Shown here piece by piece: positions 20,685-32,439 of a stretch of 64,000 nucleotides of DNA. How positions within the stretch are numbered: the stretch's first letter is position 1; the number at the start of each line of letters is the position of its first letter. Under the pieces are notes generated by a model. It was given only the letters and a program-made list of their open reading frames with translations, was not told where the DNA came from and did no database searches. The stretch comes from Ashinkailepas kermadecensis. Its lineage: Eukaryota > Arthropoda > Thecostraca > Neolepadidae. The position numbers and the translations under genes are program-made. The stretch spans positions 150,001 through 214,000 of the forward strand of contig JAOTOM010004685.1 of NCBI GenBank assembly GCA_034440615.1, written 5' to 3'.

Positions 20685-22487
20685 ATGATCACTTCACGGG
20701 CGGTGCGCGCCACAGCGCTTCCACCAGTTGCATCCGCAGCCGCCGCCGCCGCCGCCTGCCGGCCACACGTGCTGCTGCCGCTGCTGCTGCCGCCGCTGCT
20801 GTTGCTGCTGGCCCTCGCGCCGTCAGCCGCCGCCCGGCCGCCGCATATCGTGCTGATCGTCGCCGACGACCTGGGCTTCGACGACGCCAGCCTGCGCGGC
20901 GCCGATCAGATCCCGACGCCCAACGTGGACGCGCTGGCGCTGACGGGCGTGTCGCTGCGCCGCTACTACGTGCACCAGCTGTGCACGCCGTCGCGGGCGG
21001 CGCTGCTCACCGGCCGGCTGGCCACACACACGGGCCTGCAGCGCGACGTCATCTACGGCGCCGAGCCGTACGGCCTGGCGCTAGACGAGCGCACGCTGGC
21101 GCAGCTGCTGCGGCCGCTCGGCTACCGCTGCCACGCCGTCGGTAAGTGGCACCTGGGCTTCTTCCGCGCCGCGTACACGCCCACACGGCGCGGCTTCCAC
21201 TCACACTTCGGCTACTGGACCGGCCACGCCGATTACTACGACCACACGTCGGCGGAGGGCCGCCACTGGGGGCTCGACCTGCGCCGGGCGCTGCGCGCCG
21301 AGCGCGACGCGCTCGGCCGCTACGCCACCGGGCTGTTCACGGCCGAGGCCGAGAGGCTGATCGGCGCCCACAACGCCACGCAGCCGCTGTTCCTCTACCT
21401 GGCGCACCAGGCCGTGCACGCCGGCAACGGCTACGAGCCGCTGCAGGCGCCGGCAGCGGCGCGCGCGCGCTTTCCGTGGATCGCCGACGAGCGGCGGCGC
21501 ACGTTCGCCGCCATGCTGTCCGAGCTGGACGGGTCGGTGGGCCGCGTGGTGGCCGCACTCGAGGCGGCCGCCATGCTCAACGACACGGTGATCGTGTTCA
21601 CCACGGACAACGGCGGCGCCGTGGACGGCGTCGACGCCAGCGCCGGCTCCAACTGGCCGCTGCGCGGCGGCAAGTACACGCTGTGGGAGGGCGGCGTGCG
21701 CGGCACCGCGTTCGCGTGGGGCACCGCGCTGCGCGGCGGCCGCGTCGAGTCCACCGCGGTCCACGTCACCGACTGGCTGCCGACGCTGTACGAGGCGGCC
21801 GGCGGTCAGCCGTCCGAGCTGGACCGGCTGGACGGCGTCAGCCAGTGGCGCGTGCTGACCGGCGGCGAGCCGCCGGCGCCGCCGGCACCGCGCCACATCC
21901 TGCACAACATCGACCCGCACACCAACTACTCGGCGCTGATGTCGGGCCGCTTCAAGCTGGTGACCGGCCAGCCGTTCCCGTACAACGGCTGGTACGGCTG
22001 GCCAGGCCGCAACGACTCCGGCGCGGACCTGTTCGCGCTGCAGGAGCGCTCGCCGGCCGGCCGCGCCGCACGCCGACTGGGCATGAGCGTGACGCGCCAG
22101 CAGGCGCAGCTGCTGCGCGCGCAGCTGGCCGTCGGCTGCGGCCAGCCGCCGGCCGTTGTCGTCGCCGACTGCTCGGCCGGCTGCCTGTTCGACGTCGAGG
22201 CCGACCCGTGCGAGCTGGCCGACCTGTCGTCCAGCCGGCCGGAGCTGCGCCAGCGCCTCGAGCGGCTACTCGCCCAGTACTGGAGCTCTATGGTGCCGCC
22301 CCGCAAGGTGCCCGAGGATCCGCGCGCCGACCCCCGCTTCTGGGGCTACACCTGGACCACCTGGATGGACTTCGTGGACCCACAGGCCAGCCCTAATACG
22401 AGTACGCCACCAAACGGCTCCAGCACGCCACCAACTCGGCCGTCGGCGCACGCAAACACGGAATTTCAGATGATAATGGAGGAATAG
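20685..22487 (+). CDS. ARSB: Arylsulfatase B-like enzyme, intronless, nested in CEP290 intron 22
   Basis: A 600-codon open frame. Residues about 28-50 form a Leu/Ala-rich signal segment, so the product should enter the secretory/lysosomal route. The sulfatase fold follows: metal ligands DD at 61-62 (VADDLGF); the CTPSR signature at 100-104, whose Cys is converted to formylglycine; GKWHLG at 153-158; TTDNGG at 306-311; and a Lys at 330 in LRGGKY. The order PTPNVDALA - YYV - LCTPSR - LLTGR - TRRGF - FGY matches arylsulfatase B, which removes 4-sulfate from GalNAc in dermatan/chondroitin sulfate. The length slightly exceeds human ARSB (533) because of the long N- and C-terminal ends. No key residue is missing. 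Vertebrate ARSB has introns; this copy has none, which suggests an old retrocopy or lineage-specific intron loss. Substrate is inferred only. The start is the first ATG of the frame, directly before the signal segment. Confidence 0.9.
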   Translation: MITSRAVRATALPPVASAAAAAAACRPHVLLPLLLPPLLLLLALAPSAAARPPHIVLIVADDLGFDDASLRGADQIPTPNVDALALTGVSLRRYYVHQLCTPSRAALLTGRLATHTGLQRDVIYGAEPYGLALDERTLAQLLRPLGYRCHAVGKWHLGFFRAAYTPTRRGFHSHFGYWTGHADYYDHTSAEGRHWGLDLRRALRAERDALGRYATGLFTAEAERLIGAHNATQPLFLYLAHQAVHAGNGYEPLQAPAAARARFPWIADERRRTFAAMLSELDGSVGRVVAALEAAAMLNDTVIVFTTDNGGAVDGVDASAGSNWPLRGGKYTLWEGGVRGTAFAWGTALRGGRVESTAVHVTDWLPTLYEAAGGQPSELDRLDGVSQWRVLTGGEPPAPPAPRHILHNIDPHTNYSALMSGRFKLVTGQPFPYNGWYGWPGRNDSGADLFALQERSPAGRAARRLGMSVTRQQAQLLRAQLAVGCGQPPAVVVADCSAGCLFDVEADPCELADLSSSRPELRQRLERLLAQYWSSMVPPRKVPEDPRADPRFWGYTWTTWMDFVDPQASPNTSTPPNGSSTPPTRPSAHANTEFQMIMEE

Positions 22488-23269
22488 GAAAGCGGCATTT
22501 AATACAACCCCTAACTATGCGGAGCATTAGGGACATACTGTCGTAAGGTTCAAGCGATACGCCGCCTAAACGTCCTCGTAGCCCCATCGAAGTTCCCGTC
22601 GTGCTGCATGGTGCGTGTTCCGTGCGAATTTCTCTTCGGCTTCCTGGCCCTTTTTGTCTCTTTTTGAGACGGAGTCAGGGGAAAACGTCTCGCTAAAACA
22701 AGAGAGCCTCTGTGTGAACAGAGCGTTCTTGAGTGGGATCTGCGGCAGCATGCAAACCTCCATCATATCTGCAGATAAGCGTACTATCTCATTTTCACAC
22801 TCTCTATCAGCATCGGCACGGCAGGATCCTTCGTCATCTTGACGTCGCTGATGTGAGACTGGTGCACCTGGCACTGAGGGCAGCCGTTCCCGTGGCACCC
22901 AATTTCAGCTTCTCGTTTCCCATGGATTCTGCCGTGTGCTGCATGGTCGATGTGCCCTAAAACCCAAATCACTCACTGCCGTGTGCTGCAGTCGCAGGCA
23001 GCATTTGCTGCACTATTCTCCGGCCAGTCTTGTAAAACTTATGTTCATTTTCGGAGCATGATTATCTTCTGTGCGTCTCAAGGGGGCATGTTCGGTTGTT
23101 GACATCTTCAACACATCCGTTGTACATCGCGGCCTTGATCAGGCCCGCTGGTAGGTTGTATCTATTCGGCGCATGCTCACATCTAGTGTTGTTTTATTGG
23201 ATGGAAATTTCAGATGTGGTTCTTCAGGGCAATGGTGTGACTGACACAGCCTATAAGCTAGCGGTTGCA

Positions 23270-23525
23270 CACGCTACGCGCGGATAAACACGCTACGTGT
23301 GGTTATACACGCTACGTGTGGTTATACACGCTACGCGCAGTTACACACGCTACGTGTGGTTATACACGCTACGCGCAGTTACACACGCTACGTGTGGTTA
23401 TACACGCTACGCGCAGTTACACACGCTACGTGTGGTTATACACGCTACGCGCAGTTACACACGCTACGTGTGGTTATACACGCTACGCGCGGCTACACGC
23501 GCCACACGTAGTTCCACATGTTTCG
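23270..23525. repeat. 19-bp tandem repeat
   Basis: About 13 copies of a 19-bp unit alternating between cacgctacgtgtggttata and cacgctacgcgcagttaca. The alternation makes a 38-bp higher-order unit. The core tacgtg/cacgta is self-complementary. Confidence 0.93.
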
Positions 23526-24375
23526 TGCGGTTACACTCGATACGCGTGATACGTATGCACTGCTCGGATCGCATACCAAAAATACTACAGAGCGTACGGT
23601 ACAAGTGATTGGCGCACGGACATGTTCCATTGGTTTTAGTTCTGAAGATGCTCAAAGTAATGGCAAAGTAGCGCACCCGATCAGACAATTAGGTGACCGA
23701 ATCGTGGCAAAACCTACCACGTCGCTACGTGATGGATTTTGCCAGCCGCGATAATGTGAATAAAGACATCGAAACTCACCACATCACGAAGTGATGGGCT
23801 TCGACAATCTAGGGACCGTGGATAATGAAGTCAAAATCGACTACCTCTGATGTGATGGGTTTCGCTAGCCTGGGGACAATGGATAATGAAGTAAAATCTC
23901 ACTACGTAGCGACGTAACGAGCTTCCCCAGCCCAGAAGCGGTGGATAGTGAATCATTACGTCTTCACCGTTTTGACGTGGTCGGCTTTGATCAAGAAAGC
24001 TTCCGCAATGGCTTAGAACAGAAGTGATTTCGCAAAACGTGATTGGATATGTTTTCATATTTCTTGCGACTAAGCATGCACATAGTGGTTCTGGTCGTTG
24101 ACTAGGAGCCAAAACAAGCAGTGGTTTTGACCGCTGAATTGGCTTTTAACTCGGAAATATCTACATGAAGCTTCGAAAAACGTAATGACTATCACATATG
24201 CTTTGGGATTTCATATCTACATATTTCTTCTTACCAAAACAAATCGCTACATCAGATGCAGGATATGAAGGCGATCGGCTCACTGCATACAAAAAAGATA
24301 CAAAATAGATGTCATGGGTTTTGACTTGGTGCAGCAGCGTGTTAATCCAGAACGACCGCTGTCGGACCCGATATA

Positions 24376-24488
<113 letters not shown>

Positions 24489-24775
24489 ATACCGCCGGCT
24501 GGTATAGGTCCGCCGACCTATACCTAACCTATACCATACCGCCGGCTGGCATAGGTCCGCCGACCTATACCTAACCTATACCATACCGCCGGCTGGTATC
24601 GCACAGCTGCGACTGACCTGCCACGGTGTCACTCCGGACCAGACATGTGCGTCGCCGTCGGACAGTACCGCCGACCGGTCCCGGACCGCCCTGACCTGAC
24701 GACTGACCTGCCACGGTGTCATGGACCAGACATGCGGCCGTGGACAGACCGCCACCTGACCGCCCTGACCTGACA

Positions 24776-24999
24776 TGACTGACTTATGGCCTATGACATG
24801 CGGACATGACTGATCTATGACCTGTCATGAGGACATGACTGACATATGACCTATGACATGAGGACATGACTGACCTATGACCTGTCATGAGGACATGACT
24901 GACCTATGACCTGTCATGAGGACATGACTGACATATGACCTATGACATGAGGACATGACTGACCTATGACCTGTCATGAGGACATGACTGACCTATGAC
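24776..24999. repeat. 29/31-bp array carrying copies of the exon 22 donor
   Basis: Seven copies of ctgacctatgacctgtcatg plus aggacatga, ending inside exon 22. On the gene's strand each unit contains an equivalent of CATAG/GTCAGTCATG, the exon 22 donor with its surroundings. Unit lengths are not multiples of three. Confidence 0.9.
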
Positions 25000-25158
25000 G
25001 GCGCGCAGGTCGTCCTTGTCCTGCAGCCCGGCCCACTCGGCTTTGAGCCGTGCTGTGACGGCCTCGGTCGCGTTCCGCTGGGCGCGCAGGTACTCCAGCT
25101 GTGAGGTGGCCAGGTCGAGCGTGCCCTTGAGTCGGTCTCGCTCCCCTTCCAGCTCCAC
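24993..25158 (-). CDS. cep290: CEP290 exon 22, next to an array of donor copies
   Basis: Acceptor GCGATCTCAG, donor CATAG/GTCAGT. Codes for VELEGERDRLKGTLDLATSQ then LQDKDDLRAVI, continuing into exon 23 as A-SLHQ. Human has KSLIAKLHQHN at this junction. Phase 1 at the donor fits exon 23. The donor with its flanking bases recurs seven times in the adjacent 24.78-24.99 kb array. Confidence 0.88.
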
Positions 25159-26040
25159 CTGAGATCGCATATCGCCCGTCAGTCGCCACTCGACACAACA
25201 CGTGCTAATGCTGTACGTATACTTGTTGTATTCCGTTATTTACGTATATTTGCATGCATGCCAATGACCACAATGAAGTTGAAATGCTGGTGTAATGGCT
25301 ATCCACAGACAAACGACCTGGGACAATGGAAGAACGCAAATAAATAAGAAAGAAAACGCAAATAAATAGCACTGGAAACATTGTGAGAACAGGGGTCGCG
25401 ACTGTAACTGTTTCTAATCGAGAATCATCTAATTTGATCAGCCACACTCTACACGAAATACCAGATATATAAAATATGAACAAATCCCTGCGAAGAATAT
25501 ATTCGCTTGTCTGAAGACAACACACTCAGAATTCAGCAAGTGAATATTCTGCACACAGTATTGTAGTATCGTGCGCTAAAAGTTCACTGCGTGTGCACTT
25601 CCACCTATTGACACAGTAAGGCACCAGGTGTTCACCGGCACGTGTAGGCGGCGGCAGCGTGAAGCTAACGTGGCGATTGTGCCGATCAACTGACACGAAG
25701 GGATGTGGCACTGAACTAGGGTGGCGCCGGCCGCAACCATTGTCGGGCTGGTTAGTTACGAAAGGGCGCTGACCGGGGTGGTTCGAACCAAGGAAAACTT
25801 ATTTTTGTGAAAATAAAAAGTTGCTGTGAAAAACTTAGAAATTATGGCAATATAGGAGTGGCATGGAGACCGCGCGTTGCTGCAGGCAGTGAACGGAGAC
25901 TACAATAACACACCAGGTGACCTTTCTCTGGAATAGTGTATGACCAAATCACTGCTAGAAGTAGATTTGCTTGCTCATTGACCAAAAAGGGGCCATATTG
26001 ACGTTCATGTATGATGGGCAGAGGCTGGGCAGCTACTCAC

Positions 26041-26210
26041 CAGCTTCCGCTTCAGGTCCGGCGAGTCGCAGCCGTTGGCTGCAGCAGGTGGCTCGGTGAG
26101 CTGGTCGGCCAGTTTGGCCAGCGCCAGCCGACCGGCGGCGCCGGCCTCGGCCAGCTCGGTTGCATGCGTCTCCAGCTCGGCGGCACGGCTCTCAGCCGCC
26201 GCCAGCTGCT
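26041..26210 (-). CDS. cep290: CEP290 exon 21
   Basis: Acceptor GTATTGCAG, donor AAGCTG/GTGAGT. Codes for QLAAAESRAAELETHATELA and on to SPDLKRKL. Human has QMEERNFELETKFAELTK. The phase-1 junction restores a Glu codon. Confidence 0.88.
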
Positions 26211-26870
26211 CTGCAATACCGCGGTCACGTCCGTTACCGGTCTGGAATACCGCCAGCCGGCTCCGTTACTGCTGCTGGTCCGAAATATCGCGGCTGGGTC
26301 CGTTACTGGTGACAAGCTCGACAGGGCATGGCCGTGGCGTTTGAAACCACCGACTCAGCTCTGAGTCAGCCAGTGGCTTTAAGCACCGCGGTCATGCCAT
26401 CACTGGCTCAGAACACACATTTAAATCCACCGCCGGTCTGAAGTAACGCCTGGAATACCGCAGCGACGTTAGCTACGTCGCGTGGCGTTGGGTTCTCACA
26501 GATCGGGGTCGCACCAGCCAGCGATGCCACAGCAATGATGGAGAACGCACGCAGCACGCGCACATTATCTGCAGCTGAGCTATCCTAAACCCGTTCCAAA
26601 GAATACAAGGAAACAAACGAATGAAAATCTAAGACGTGAACCAATATCAGAGCAATTGTAAAACAAATTCAGGGGAAGACAATTCCAAAATGGTCGATGA
26701 CACTTGCATAACCTGTACAAAACAACCACGAAACCAGTCAACAGTCAATATTGAATGGTTGCAGGACTAATCGTGGACAAAGTCTCTCGACATGTTTCAT
26801 GATTGACGCATAACACGGAGACGCTCCCCGTCAGCTGGACCAGTCCGTCGGCAGGACCAGCCCGTCCCAC

Positions 26871-26967
26871 CTTTGAGCAGGTGAGCCATGCGGTGGGCGT
26901 GGTCAGCACTCTGCCGCTGCTGCTGCTCCCGTGACGTCATCTCGGCCAGCTGGGCGCGGAGTGTCGT
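26871..26967 (-). CDS. cep290: CEP290 exon 20
   Basis: Acceptor CGCCACAG, donor CAAAG/GTGGGA. Codes for TTLRAQLAEMTSREQQQRQS then ADHAHRMAHLLK, matching human KELNERQRAEHCQKMYEHLR. Leaves in phase 1 and joins exon 21 as LLK-EQL. Confidence 0.88.
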
Positions 26968-27178
26968 CTGTGGCGCGGACGGTACGCGATCGACACACGG
27001 CGACACAGAGAGGCAAAGGTCGGAGATGCCGACGGGCCAGGGTCATCCCCGCCCTCCCACAAAACACACACACCAACACAAATACGCCGACCACCACTGT
27101 TTAAGCCGGTTATCAGTTTAGGGTAAATCCACAACATAGAAGCACGGTTGTGGTGGGCACCGGCACCACACAGTCGAC

Positions 27179-27530
27179 AATATCCGGCACACGTCGACAG
27201 GGTGATGTTCACGGTGGGTTGCAGACCAACGTTCCCCCGCCTCTGCTGCCCTACAGCCCGCCCGCAATGTGTCGGGCTACGCTGTACTGCAGAACCAATC
27301 GACCGGACGGCAATGTGAGCAGACAACATGACAATATAAGGCAACGTCACGCTGCTGTCCACTAAACATCGAGTCTCCAGACATCCGGCACACGTCGACA
27401 GGGTGATGTTCACGGTGGGTACGCTGTACTGCAGAACCAATCGACCGGACGGCAATGTGAGCAGACAACATGACAATATCACAAGGCAACGTCACTGCTG
27501 CTGTCCACTAAACATCACAGAGTCTCCAGA
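27179..27530. repeat. Diverged direct duplication in CEP290 intron 19
   Basis: Two blocks sharing cacacgtcgacagggtgatg and gtacgctgtactgcagaacc plus the following ccaatcgaccggacggcaat, about 200 bp apart. Recent segmental duplication inside the intron. Confidence 0.85.
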
Positions 27531-27710
27531 CATTATATGAGTGCCCAACATTAATTATACCATGGTGACGTAGATAATGACCTGAAAATGGTGTGAACTC
27601 CTCGAACTTATTGCACCTTTTTTTGAGAGATTGAGCCGGTGAACGGTACTACAAAGTCCGCTGCCAGATTGAACTGGGTGGTGAGCTCTCTACCGCATTG
27701 CGTCGCCCAC

Positions 27711-27818
27711 CTTATCTGCGGCCGGCTGGTCGCAGGTCGGCTGGCGCTGCGCCGTCAGCTGTTGCCGCAGGTGGGTCACCTCTGCCTCCAGCAGTCGACA
27801 GGTGCGCTCTTCACCCAG
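27711..27818 (-). CDS. cep290: CEP290 exon 19
   Basis: Acceptor CTGTCGTCAG, donor GATAAG/GTGGGC. Codes for LGEERTCRLLEAEVTHLRQQ and on to QPAADK. Human counterpart SNLEHLECENISLKEQVESI. Phase 0 at both ends. Confidence 0.85.
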
Positions 27819-28681
27819 CTGACGACAGTCGGGCCGGGTGAACGCCGCGGCACCCGCGCGGTGGCGGGTGCGGTCGGCACGCGACATCACCAATGGAGTG
27901 CACTCGTGTACAATGGTCCACACGTGGTGGCGGACACCACGACCGCAATTGGTCGCGGACACGGATGCCGCGTCTTGAGGATCACTTGCCTCAGGGCAGT
28001 CACAGACAATGTGTCCGAAGACGAATATTTTATGGAAAACGGAACTTAATGACGAAAAAATTACACTGTAATTATGTCATCTCATTTTAACAAAAATCAT
28101 TTTAGATCATGGATGATCAAATTGTGCACAAGTTGCACGGTATACATTTTTGCTTTTTACACATCTCACCTTAAGAGTTGGATAGTTTCACTTAGAGCTG
28201 GCACCTTAATGACAACGAATATCGCCACACTAGCCAACAACACCATCAACAATGGCACGACAGCCACGCAGCCATCGACATAGGAGCAGCATGATCACTG
28301 CCACCGAAAATGGCCGATGGGCACCGAAACCACAACACAGTTCTTCATCAAAACCTGAAAAGGCAGTGCGTGCAGACCCAGTACACACTTCTTGACGGTA
28401 TTGGCTTCAATTAATCAACGGCACACCATATCCTGAAGTCGGAACAATGGATCAATATCGATATATACGCAACGTGTAAAGGCAGCCGTTACGGTAGCTT
28501 TGAATGCGTTGCAATGCAGTATGCATCTAGCACACAAAGTGGCGACTTTGGTGCGGGATGCCGTCCAATCGGACAATGCATGCGATCAGCAAGTGCCTCC
28601 GCAAATACGGAATAACACCTGCTACGGATGACACAGAAGCTGATGCCTGTATAAGCACCAACACATGCCCTTTGTACTCAC

Positions 28682-28822
28682 CAGCTTGTCCTGCTTGGAG
28701 AGGATTGTGGCATACTTTGCGGTGACCTGGTCGACCTTCTCATTGACCTCAGTGACCTTTGTAAGTGGTGCACTCTCCTCCAGCTCTTTCTGCAGTACCG
28801 ATAGCTGGAACTCGAGCTTGGC
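28682..28822 (-). CDS. cep290: CEP290 exon 18
   Basis: Acceptor CCTCTGCAG, donor AAGCTG/GTGAGT. Codes for AKLEFQLSVLQKELEESAPL and VDQVTAKYATILSKQDKL. Human has IAALQKVVDNSVSLSELE and NELTAKYRDILQKDNML. Confidence 0.92.
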
Positions 28823-29243
28823 CTGCAGAGGCATACAACACAATGGTCATGCGACTAGAACCATTGCTTTGAGTGTGTCTGTCTACTTCATTAGTACAGT
28901 CACCACTTACTTGCGAATTAGCGTAAGAACATTTTTTTTTAAATCTCGTGATTGAAATAAGCTTGACAAAATGCGCATGCATGAATCTAATGTCGCCTAT
29001 TTGACATGATTAACTAACGGTGTACCGCCCATTGATAACGGTCAGCTTACTCTAGTAACCGCTATACATTTTTATCACTTTCTTCCTGACGCCAATTGAA
29101 TAGTTACTCTCGAACGTCCAAAACAACTGCACCCTGGAACGAGAGGCTATCAGAACCTAGCCGGACATGACGATGGAATAAGTCCGCACGTCGCACCACA
29201 GGTTGACTAATGAACTGACCTAGCCTCGGTGCAATGCGGGCTT

Positions 29244-29249
<6 letters not shown>

Positions 29250-29317
<68 letters not shown>
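29250..29317. repeat. (TA)n microsatellite
   Basis: About 34 TA units, roughly 50 bases downstream of the CEP290 exon 17 donor. Confidence 0.97.
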
Positions 29318-29320
<3 letters not shown>

Positions 29321-29367
29321 CTGCATCCCGAGCCATGCCATCGCCACAGCCGTCCGTGACAGATCAC

Positions 29368-29628
29368 CTTGTCGGCCTTAAGCGAGGCGATCCGGTTAGT
29401 GACGGCCAGTCGCGCCTGCTGCTCGTCGCGCTCGGCTCGACGCAGCTTCTCACTCAGCGAGTCGCGCTCAGCCACCGCCAGTCGCAGCCGGCGCTCGCAG
29501 CGCAGCAACTCAGAGACCCGCACTGCCATCTGTCGGTGCGCCTCGGCAACACTAGCTCGCTGCTCGTCCGCCGGCGACTGCAGCGCCAGCGCGCCGGTTT
29601 CCAGCGCCTGCAGTTGGGCCCGCACCTC
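29368..29628 (-). CDS. cep290: CEP290 exon 17
   Basis: Acceptor TGTCGTCAG, donor GACAAG/GTGATC. Codes for EVRAQLQALETGALALQSPA then LRCERRLRLAVAERDSLSEK and ends IASLKADK. Human counterpart includes LVELERQLRKENEKQKNELL. Phase 0 at both ends. Confidence 0.88.
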
Positions 29629-30104
29629 CTGACGACATAGGTTGCAGTCATCGCCAGCTGCCACACCACCGGCACCGTGACACCATGTCGTATGAAACCC
29701 AGAGCCGCGTGGAACAAAACGATACAGCACAGGACGTCCCAGGTAGCACAGATGTCACATCGTAACATGGCCACGCAACTGTTGTGACAATAGACAGATC
29801 ATCAGAATTTCCATCACTCGACCCGACACTGTTTTGGGCGATCATGACATGCTGTGATTAATTTCTAACCAGATATTTCCAATATGCAGTTCGGTGCAGT
29901 GATAAATGCATCACGGAGAGTTCAACCACTGGGTTGTTAACAGGAGCACCTGCCAGGCACAATGCAGCTTGATTCGGGTCAAGTTAGCTCAAGCTGTTGG
30001 CTCTCCGTTCAACCACAACTGGTTCTCATTGCATGCTTCCAGTGTGATCCGACACTGCATAGCCTGAACTTGTTCCGCAATCGTTTGGCCTGAGTCGAAC
30101 ATCA

Positions 30105-31065
30105 CCATCAGTCAACATCACCATCAGTCAACATCACCATCAGTCGACCACCACCATCAGTCGACCACTACCATCAGTCAACATCACCATCAGTCGACCA
30201 CCACCATCAGTCGACCACCACCATCAGTCAACATCACCATCAGTCAACATCACCATCAGTCGACCACCACCATCAGTCGACCACCACCATCAGTCGACCA
30301 CCACCATCAGTCGACCACCACCATCAGTCAACATCACCATCAGTCAACATCACCATCAGTCGACCACCACCATCAGTCGACCACCACCATCAGTCGACCA
30401 CCACCATCAGTCAACATCACCATCAGTCGACCACCACCATCAGTCGACCATCACCATCAGTCAACATCACCATCAGTCGACCACCACCATCAGTCGACCA
30501 CCACCATCAGTCAACATCACCATCAGTCGACCACCACCATCAGTCGACCACCACCATCAGTCAACATCACCATCAGTCAACATCACCATCAGTCGACCAC
30601 CACCATCAGTCGACCACCACCATCAGTCGACCACCACCATCAGTCGACCACCACCATCAGTCAACATCACCATCAGTCGACCACCACCATCAGTCGACCA
30701 CCACCATCAGTCAACATCACCATCAGTCAACATCACCATCAGTCGACCACCACCATCAGTCAACATCACCATCAGTCGACCACCACCATCAGTCGACCAC
30801 CACCATCAGTCAGTCAACATCACCATCAGTCGACCACCACCATCAGTCAACATCACCATCAGTCGACCACCACCATCAGTCGACCACCACCATCAGTCAA
30901 CATCACCATCAGTCAACATCACCATCAGTCAACATCACCATCAGTCGACCACCACCATCAGTCGAACATCACCATCAGTCAACATCACCATCAGTCGACC
31001 ACCACCATCAGTCGAACATCACGATCAGTCAACATCACCATCAGTCGACCACCACCATCAGTCGA
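30105..31065. repeat. 16/17-bp satellite array after the exon 16 donor
   Basis: About 57 copies of two alternating units, catcagtcgaccaccac (17 bp) and catcagtcaacatcac (16 bp), irregularly mixed. The array starts about 15 bases after the exon 16 donor. Only the GTGATG of the donor is echoed in the units. Confidence 0.93.
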
Positions 31066-31073
31066 TGCATCAC

Positions 31074-31262
31074 CTGGTTGTCGGCCTCTGCCTGCTCGGC
31101 GCGACTCTCCAGGGCACGCCGATCGCTCTGCCACCTGTCGGCGTCCTGGGCACGCTGCTGGTACTGCAGCGCCATCTGGTGGCGCAACATCGAGAACTTC
31201 TGCCGCAGCCCCTCCAGCTCGGTCCGGATCTGCTGACCGCCACCTCGGGCATCGTCCAAGGC
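31074..31262 (-). CDS. cep290: CEP290 exon 16
   Basis: Acceptor CCGCTGCAG, donor AACCAG/GTGATG. Codes for ALDDARGGGQQIRTELEGLR then QKFSMLRHQMALQYQQR, matching human DYNRKFAVIRHQQSLLYKEY. Lies 9.2 kb from exon 15. A 16/17-bp satellite array starts about 15 bases after its donor. Confidence 0.9.
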
Positions 31263-32439
31263 CTGCAGCGGTGCACACAACAGCCGTAGCCCAGTCACGT
31301 GACCAATCGAAAATCTGTACTCATTGCATTGTAACCTACGCGGTATACTACATCGCTCATCTCAATGTTGAGTGAAGAAAACCGCACCGGCTAAGACAAA
31401 ACACATCGCGACCAATGGACCTGGAGGTCTAGTGATACCAACATACTAACGCAATGCCAAATACGACGTAATTACATGATATTCTCCCACGGTGCAGATA
31501 AGACTTCATTTTAACCCTTTCACTGCCACAGCCGGTCTGCCGATTTGCGGCTGTACTGCCGCAAGTGTGTAACTCTGAGTCACCGGCGGGCTTCCCATTG
31601 ACATGTCTCGAAAGAGTGATCGCCTGTCAGACCTCCCCTCCGGTCCGCCACATGGTACCCTCGCGCCAGCTTGGCGGTTGGATGGTCCCGATTTCCGTGG
31701 CGAGGTTGGCGGTCGGGCTGTCCTCCAGGTATGGCACGATGGCAAGGCGGTAAGCAATCGATCCCAGAACGGAGGATATATATATATATATAAATAAATA
31801 AATATATAAGTTGGGTACCTAGGATTCACGCTAGAGGGAACCGATTTGGAGGGGGCCCAATATCCCCCTTAAAATAAATCCCCGGATTTATATCACTATT
31901 TTTCAAAGGGACACATTTAATTTTTTTAAATAAAACTATTAGTGACCAACTTAATTTCCTGTGGAAGGGCCCAATCTACCACCATCGCCTCTGAGTCACC
32001 GGATTTCAACTATAATCCTTGGTGTTCCTTGGTAAATCACCCGACACTGCTGAAATTACACCGATAACAAATCACTTGTAAATGTAAAATTTTCCAATTT
32101 CAGGCATTTCGGTTCATGACGCTTGATCGCCAAAACGCCAGCGTTCCTGCACTTGTACACCCGTCTCGCGCATTCGTCGCATTCGCCATACTTCGTGATT
32201 TTCACGATTTTCCGGTTTCTGCTAGGCCTCCTACGTTTTGCTAATTGCTTCCACATGATAGTCTTGTGCCATATTTGATGTGTGGAACGCTTGGTATGGG
32301 GTTCGCTTGGAAAGTGCGATGAATTGAAGTCGATGGTTAGTTCTCTTCTTCCCACATTTGCTGGTGGTCAAGAATTCTGGATACCCGCTGAGCTTTGATG
32401 CACCGCATCTCTTTGGTTAAATGCGCCCCCAGCTTGGCT

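Noticed and set aside
21146..22396. Long overlapping frames (416 codons plus strand, 239 codons minus strand) within the sulfatase gene
   Set aside because: Shadow frames caused by very high GC; no homology.
23270..23525. CRISPR-like 19-bp repeats
   Set aside because: Head-to-tail satellite with two alternating forms and no spacers.
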